Shown piece by piece: positions 58,542 through 64,000 of a DNA stretch of 64,000 nucleotides. The stretch's first letter is position 1, and every line of letters starts with the position of its first letter. Both the position numbers and the translations under genes were made by a program. This stretch comes from Leptodactylus fallax (taxonomy: Eukaryota; Chordata; Amphibia; Anura; Leptodactylidae): positions 62,001-126,000 of the forward strand of contig CAMRHE010000460.1 of the NCBI GenBank assembly GCA_947044405.1. Direction: 5' to 3'. A model generated the notes under the pieces. That model saw nothing but the letters and a program-made list of their open reading frames with translations. It was not told where the DNA came from and ran no database searches.

Positions 58542-60759
58542 ATAGTAAAAACAGAGAAATATGGTGTCGCACAAAAGATCAGTGATACAGTGCGCACATC
58601 CATACAGAATGCTCATGAACCTTATTATCTCTGAGGTTTCAACCTGCACCCTACTGCAAATTGTATATACAGATGCGTCCATCGTTCCATTCTTCTTGAC
58701 TGGACATGTCCTGATATGTGTGTTACAAAATGATCGTATTTTCAAGATAATACTATTTGACAATATTATGCCACAAAGTGATATTTTATATATAATATAT
58801 ATGTGCCTATGAGCGGTCACCCAGCAGTTGTGTTTTCGATTGCAGCATTTCATTAGTTTTCTTAAAGGGCTTATCCGGGGAATAATAAAGCTAACTAGTG
58901 CATTCCCTGTTCCCTTTACACAGATATATGAGAGAGAGAGAGTTGGAGTGGCTACAGGAGAGGAATAAGAGTTCCAGCCTCCCTAGCTGCCCTTTACAAA
59001 GGTAATAAACAGTCCTCTGAGAGACAACTCACAAGTGGCACCGGTATCGCCCTCTTCAATCTGTGAATCCTCCTGAAACAGGGCTATTCTGTGACTGACA
59101 AGTTCAGCGGTGTCTCCCTAAGGCTCAGGTTCCCCAGTGCCTGTACAGTCGTACGGATGCCTACGTTAAACATATTGGCTTGTTACATGGGAAGGGTTAC
59201 ATTCATGTCCCAAATATCCCCGTGGTTGTGGGATGGTAGCGCAGCATTAGCAGGGTTAGTGCATCAAAATTTGATGTAGTATAGTTTATTTGTTGTACCA
59301 TGTGTTGTGATGTACTTGCAGTATGTTGTACGCTTGTGTCACTTTAGTTGGTGCAGGCCATCGTGTGCTCAGTATTCTACTACTTTCTTGAAGTTGTATC
59401 ACGTGGTAACTTCTTACAGGTTGAATGTAGTTGTGTCTGTGGGTTGCATTGTGGGAGAAGTTGTTTGTTGCTCCCCCTGGTGCAACTCACTGATGTCAGG
59501 CATTGCCTAGGGTGGGAATGGATATTTAAAGGCCCGATCCTATACTTTCGGTGAGTGGGTTGGCTTGAAGGACAGTTTGGAAAGGGGATCTATGGTAAGA
59601 GCGGAGGCCAGCTTGGAACATAACCAGCTGCAGAGCATGTTGGACAACTTAAGGAGTAACGCCTCCTCCTGGCCACAATAAGGTAATCTGTTTCTGTGAA
59701 TCAGACATCTTCAATTATGGGTAAAAGGATGGGTTATCCAGTGATGGGCAGTGCATCCCCCAAGACAGCAGAAGTGTGGTGGTCATCGTCACATCCTGCT
59801 TGCACACTGGGCCTAGCTACAACTGTCATCTGTTATGCCTTGAGGAATTGCATAGCTTATATATCCATCATCTACATCAGCAAAGAGGACTTTAGTGAGA
59901 GTCAAAGTTTCCTTCATTGCCAGTGGGAGCTTCAGGTGACCTGCAAGGGTCGGTACAGCAATATGTTGTCCTCATTAGCAAGTAGTTGCCATTGTCTCCC
60001 TCACAGCTCAGGATCAAACAGGTCGAGCTATGGCATTCGAGATCAGATATTTCTGGAACCTGTTTCCACCAGCTAAGCAAACCAGACACTCTGGTCCACA
60101 AACAGACAGGGCTTTAGCCTGGCAATAGTCTACACCCAACCAAACCACCTGCACCTACACTGGCATGGCCCAACCACCATATCACTCCCCACCAATCATT
60201 GTTTCTTAAGTTTGGCAAATATGTGTCACAAAACAGTTACAGTTTATACGCAAAGGAACAGGCAAGGACAATTGTCTGCACCCTGGAGGGGTCTCCTCCA
60301 CATGTCACTTCTGCCCCCCATGACTGACTGTATACTGCTGCATCTTTATATGTTAAACATTGGGACTGTTTTGCACCTTGGTTCAGCCTCGGGGATTGTT
60401 TGTAATGTACAGCTGCATTCTTAGACCACATTTTATTTAATTTACTGTAACTGTATTAAACTTGGAACATTAGAGTCACTTGTCACAATTACAGACAGCC
60501 CTGGCACTACTTCATATGACAAGATGTACATCCAATATTCACATCAGTATATTATCATTTATCTCAAGTAAACCTCAGTGGAGAAAAGTAACTCAAAATT
60601 ATGGTAAGCAATACAATAATAACAGGATCAATTATGTAATAATCTAATGTACTCAGTGGAGCTCTGCAGAGAGGAGGGCACAAACAAGAAGCCTAGCCCT
60701 TAAAGGAACACTCCGGGCAAAGCTAATTCACTGCATTATACCTGGTGCAGTGCCTGAGG
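58542..60759. other. Unique sequence, no supported gene
   Basis: About 2.2 kb with frames of up to 126 codons (59696-60076), none recognisable. A 'gatatttaaaggcccgat' stretch at 59520 is TATA-like and could be part of an unrecognised LTR, but no partner LTR is seen. 'gagagagagagagttgg' is at 58931. Confidence 0.35.
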
Positions 60760-61146
60760 AGGTGAAGCATGATTAAGGGAGTCAAAAAGCAGCAAAGAGA
60801 GAATTACCAAAGTTATGTGAATGAACAAAAAGAATCCAAATCTAATCAGATTTGGGGTGACCTTTGCCCTTTGCCTTCAATCAGATCTTCTTGGTACTTG
60901 CAGACAGTTTTTGGTAGAACCAGGCACAGATCTTCTGTAGATGTAGATCAGGGCTATATCTGTGGGGGCCAGATCATCACTATCAGGACTCCTCCTCCAA
61001 AGGGCAAAGGTCACACCAAATATTGATGGGATTTACATTTCTCTTTTCTTCATTCACTTAATTTTCAACTATTAACCCTTCTATTTTTGAAAGCATTCTG
61101 CACAGCATTTTTACACCCCATACCTAAAACTTTTGCACAGTACTAT
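60760..61146. mobile_element. Tc1/mariner-type non-autonomous element
   Basis: The right end 'cctaaaacttttgcacagta' matches the terminus of the element at 13454-13660, as do the inner 'gatgggatttacatttctct' and 'tcattcacttaattttcaac'. Centrally, 'ggtgacctttgccctttgcc' is mirrored by 'caaagggcaaaggtcacacc', enclosing about 150 bp. The left end is not clear. An 85-codon frame (60769-61026) crosses it but is not a transposase. Confidence 0.65.
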
Positions 61147-61699
61147 AGCTTTGGTGGGAGTGTTGCTTTAAAATGCTGCTTTGGGGCAAAGTTCAAAGTC
61201 GAGCTCATGCATGGGGGGACTGAATTACACAGCCAAATAAGAGTCTTGGCTTACAGCTGTTATTCCTCGGTGAAAGTAGGTCAATGACTGAGAGTAACCC
61301 AGGCCACGTGATCTAAACCAGTCATTGACAGCTGTAAGATGAGCGTCTCAGTTTATGGCTGTCATTGCATAGTTTAGATTGTGTTAGTCTTGGTCACATT
61401 AAAAGTTGCTCACTGACACAGAGATACTAGTCATTTTCAGCAAGTCATCCAAAATGAATCCCAAAAGTTCAGGATTTACAAGAATTAAACTTTTTGGGAA
61501 ATTCAGTACAAATTTGATTTACTCATCTGTGATCACTACAGCATTTCACAGCCATACATGTGACATTCATTAATAAAATATATAATATATAATTTATTTG
61601 GGTTTCCATTTCTAACTCTAGAAGTTTCCTTTCGGTCTATTACAGCGGGTTCCCTGTGGGCTATTAATAAGGGCTCACTTAGGCACTACTTGGTTGCAA
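61147..61699. other. Unique sequence with a short inverted repeat
   Basis: 'cttacagctgttattcctcg' near 61250 and 'tcattgacagctgtaagatg' near 61321 form a partial inverted pair. No gene seen. Confidence 0.35.
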
Positions 61700-62180
61700 T
61701 GTGCCGCATTATCCCTGAATGTGGATATCGCAGAGACCCCCCCTTCTAGGGCACAGTTGGTGAGGCACTGAGATTCATCATGTGTATGGAGGAGCTTGTG
61801 GTGCTAGACAACTTCTCTAACCCCTGTTCCTATGAATTCCAACTACAGTGGTAGCCATGGATGAACTTACAGGGTTCACCTTAATTCGGTGCCTGACTGT
61901 CCGGCACTTAGCAAATTGGGTCTTTTATTAATGCCCTGTTTGTGGCCCTTCTACTCACCCTTTCCTTCCCTTCCCCCTGTCACCCCCCTTCCTCGTGCGG
62001 TTCTTACCTCCAGCCCTCCCCACCCCCCCCTGTCTGTTCCATATTTGTGGGTGCCATTATATCCAGCATTATGCTGTCTAGACCCTCTCACTTTGCCCCA
62101 GACTGCTCAATTGGGGAACACTTGGATGGGGGGTACAGTTAGTGGTAATTTTCTCGTTGATCTCTCTTCTAAAAAGTAAA
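61700..62180 (+). pseudogene. Probable L1/Tx1-like LINE 3' fragment
   Basis: Plus-strand 61775-61865 reads 'MCMEELVVLDNFSNPC' then 'EFQLQW', a stop, and 'PWMNLQGSP'. This resembles the extreme C-terminus of L1/Tx1 ORF2. A long pyrimidine-rich stretch (61950-62045) follows, as in a LINE 3' UTR, and the fragment fades out near 'aaaaagtaaaaatttgac' at 62170. There is no catalytic region. The similarity is short, so the call is tentative. Confidence 0.45.
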
Positions 62181-62489
62181 AATTTGACTATATATGACTA
62201 CCTCTCTGAAAATCTAAGACCTGGCCCCGTCCACACTGTTGAGGAGTAAGAAGGGGGTATCGTAGACTTTCATATAGCAGTATGTATAAGGAAATCTGTG
62301 GACAGTTTCATCTGTGAAACTTTTCCCTCGTGTATACCCCTGGATGGCACCCATAGCAGTCACCCAAACTGCCAACATCACACCCACCGAAGGCAGGCCA
62401 ATGGCTGTACAATGTGGCAGGTAAAACTGGTCTTATTCACGACACTGTGGGTGGACGGAGTGTTGATAGTGTGTGGTTGCCCTAATAAC

Positions 62490-62530
62490 ATATTTAAGAT
62501 GGCGCTATACAAGTAAATAATAATATGTTA
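62490..62530 (+). mobile_element. SINE/L2-type 3' tail fragment
   Basis: 'atatttaagatggcgctata' then 'caagtaaataataatatg' matches the 3' stem and simple-repeat tail of L2-mobilised elements (compare 21160-21225 in the other orientation). The body is not recognisable upstream. Confidence 0.5.
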
Positions 62531-62856
62531 TCTAAGTCCACAAAGTACTGTTAGGCTGAGCCTGCAGGTTCCCAAGATGCACATATGGTTCTGATGATCT
62601 TTAGAGCTACAATCCCCTAATATACTGGCAATATGGTGCAGCAAATCCAGGACTTTTCTAAATGAATATATTATCTGCACAGATTGTAAAATTTGCTGTT
62701 GGCTTTACAGGGGATTAGAGGCTTCCGGTGTTGAACCCCCATGGACTTATCACTTCTACTGCAGCACTTTTAGTTGTAGGTTACTGATCACTCTCTAACA
62801 TTGACTAGTAGACTACAATGTGATTTTAATAGATTTATTATTTCTCTTCTTTCAAG

Positions 62857-63001
62857 CAATTGCTGCCATTAGAAACTCCCGATTGGATCCGGCCAGCAGG
62901 AAATCGACATGGCCAGTCCAGAAACTGCTTGTGGAGAGAAAATGCAGGAATTTCAGAAGCAGATAAACTCTGTCATGAGGACCATCAATAATAACTCCAA
63001 G
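62857..63001 (+). CDS. Candidate first coding exon of an unidentified gene
   Basis: A pyrimidine-rich tract ending in AG ('atttctcttctttcaag', ending 62856) forms a good splice acceptor. The exon would have 52 bases of 5' UTR and then an ATG at 62909 in a favourable context (G at -3, G at +4). The frame reads 'MASPETACGEKMQEFQKQIN' and then 'SVMRTINNNSK'. This hydrophilic, Gln/Glu/Lys-rich stretch could start a coiled coil. A possible but weak donor is aag|gttctt at 63001/63002; without splicing the frame stops about 10 codons later. It lies in repeat-free DNA. I do not recognise the protein. It could be a real exon whose other exons are outside the window, or a chance combination. Confidence 0.35.
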
Positions 63002-64000
63002 GTTCTTCTGTTTTTATGTCCTATTTGTCTGTAGAATTTTTGCTGAATATTTCTATGTATGTGCCCAACAATCAGAAAACTTAGTCTAATGTCTCCATTG
63101 TCATCAGGCTTCATACACACAGCAGTGCCCTGTACAGCAGTGCACGGAGGCCATACACTTCATCTGCTGCTGTACAGGCTTTGGCCATCTCCATAATTAC
63201 AGAGATGTTCTTGCTTTACGGGAGAATACCGTCCTACATACAGAGACTGCATGACTTACAGAATTTGAGTGTAAAAACTGACTTCCTCTGTATAAGACTG
63301 GAAGCATGTACAGGTGCAGTAGAGGAGTCGCGGATCTCTATAGCTATCCTGCTATGACTTGGTATAAAGTGGTCCTGTGTATGAGCCCTAACATTGTCTA
63401 GACCAATCTTTACTATAGAGGAGCACAATATAGTAGCAATTAAAGGGATATTACTATGATAGACACTAAGGGTGCTGCCACATGATGTGGTGCTTGGCCA
63501 CGCCACAACAATAAGCTGATGTCCACATAGAAATTCACTAGACAGTTCATTAGACAGTATTATTAGAATTCACCTTTAAAAGCAAGAGCTCATGCAGCAG
63601 ATTTTGCAGCAGATTTTGTGTCTCTCCAATCTATCTGAATTGAGCTTGCAAAAAAACCATGCACTTGCTGCAGACCCATTGAGGTGAATGAACTGGTTTT
63701 CAGGTTCTGAACTGTCTGCGACAAATATGCTAAATGTGAATTTACCCTAACGGAGACAGGGGTCCAGAGGTGTAACATGAAGCTCCTGGGCCCCAATGCA
63801 GAATCTGTAATGGGGCCCCTACCTTGTAGCATATTTTATGTGCCAGAGGGATCTTAGGGGCTTCTTCAGGGTCTAGGGCCTGGTAGTGACTGCCACTTTG
63901 TCCCTGCAGGTGCTTGTTTCTAATGATATAAATAGATAATGTAACCAAGTGCACAATTTTATTATCTTATAGATATTATTTATTGTATATCCATATATAA
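63002..64000. other. Mostly unique sequence with repeat fragments
   Basis: 63580-63750 ('agcagattttgcagcagatt' to 'atgtgaatttaccctaac') resembles a MITE of the 'gttcacac' type. 63755-63835 ('gtgtaacatgaagctcctgg', 'taatggggcccctacc') resembles a common amphibian interspersed repeat. A 90-codon minus frame at 63234-63506 is unrecognised. Confidence 0.35.

Noticed and set aside
59220..59700. Possible solo LTR with a TATA-like box
   Set aside because: No second copy, no clear TG...CA ends and no target duplication could be found.

Overview
The window looks like a piece of a large, repeat-rich vertebrate genome, most likely an amphibian (frog). It shows no bacterial-style gene packing. It is dominated by palindromic MITE-type elements, L2-like and L1/Tx1-like non-LTR retrotransposons, a Tc1 transposase fossil, a Ty3/gypsy retrotransposon and long minisatellites. 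The amphibian assignment is inference from the repeat mix, not from a named gene. I recognise no complete host protein-coding gene. One short candidate coding exon (62857-63001) and one weak candidate promoter/first exon (37640-37822) are the only possible host-gene signals.

Layout, left to right. 1-3697 is a G-rich 24-bp minisatellite cut by the window edge. 3.7-8 kb is unique DNA with MITE pieces. 7989-10303 is a 38/32-bp minisatellite. 12880-13312 is a GATC-rich 15/11-bp array. 14775-18268 is a 49-bp minisatellite that runs into the body of a MITE (to 18545). 18.5-26.3 kb is mostly unique, with foldback elements and an L1/Tx1 3' fossil (24480-25582). 26385-28832 is the same 49-bp minisatellite in inverted orientation. 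29636-33262 is a 5'-truncated L2-like LINE on the minus strand, swollen by two internal arrays (31 bp and 41 bp) and inserted into a 30-36-bp minisatellite that resumes at 33263-34885. 35.4-42.1 kb is a dense MITE cluster. 42200-47609 is a 5.4-kb TAG/TAT/CAG-type trinucleotide array with higher-order structure, abutting a minus-strand Tc1 transposase pseudogene (47610-48278). 51271-58541 is a Ty3/gypsy element on the minus strand with both LTRs, PBS, PPT, gag, protease, RT, RNase H and integrase, all split by small indels. 58.5-64 kb is mostly unique with a Tc1-type MITE, an L1 3' fragment and the candidate exon.

Two themes stand out. First, several tandem arrays appear to have grown out of transposable-element ends: the 49-bp unit is a MITE terminus, the 31-bp unit is the LINE 3' end and the 41-bp unit is LINE 3' UTR. 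Tandem repeats make up roughly a third of the window. Second, the two LTRs of the gypsy element differ by about 56 bp that is almost entirely single missing T residues in the left copy, with hardly any substitutions. Several pol frame breaks fit the same signature. This points to a sequencing/consensus artefact or a very odd mutation process, and it means the element may be less broken than it reads.
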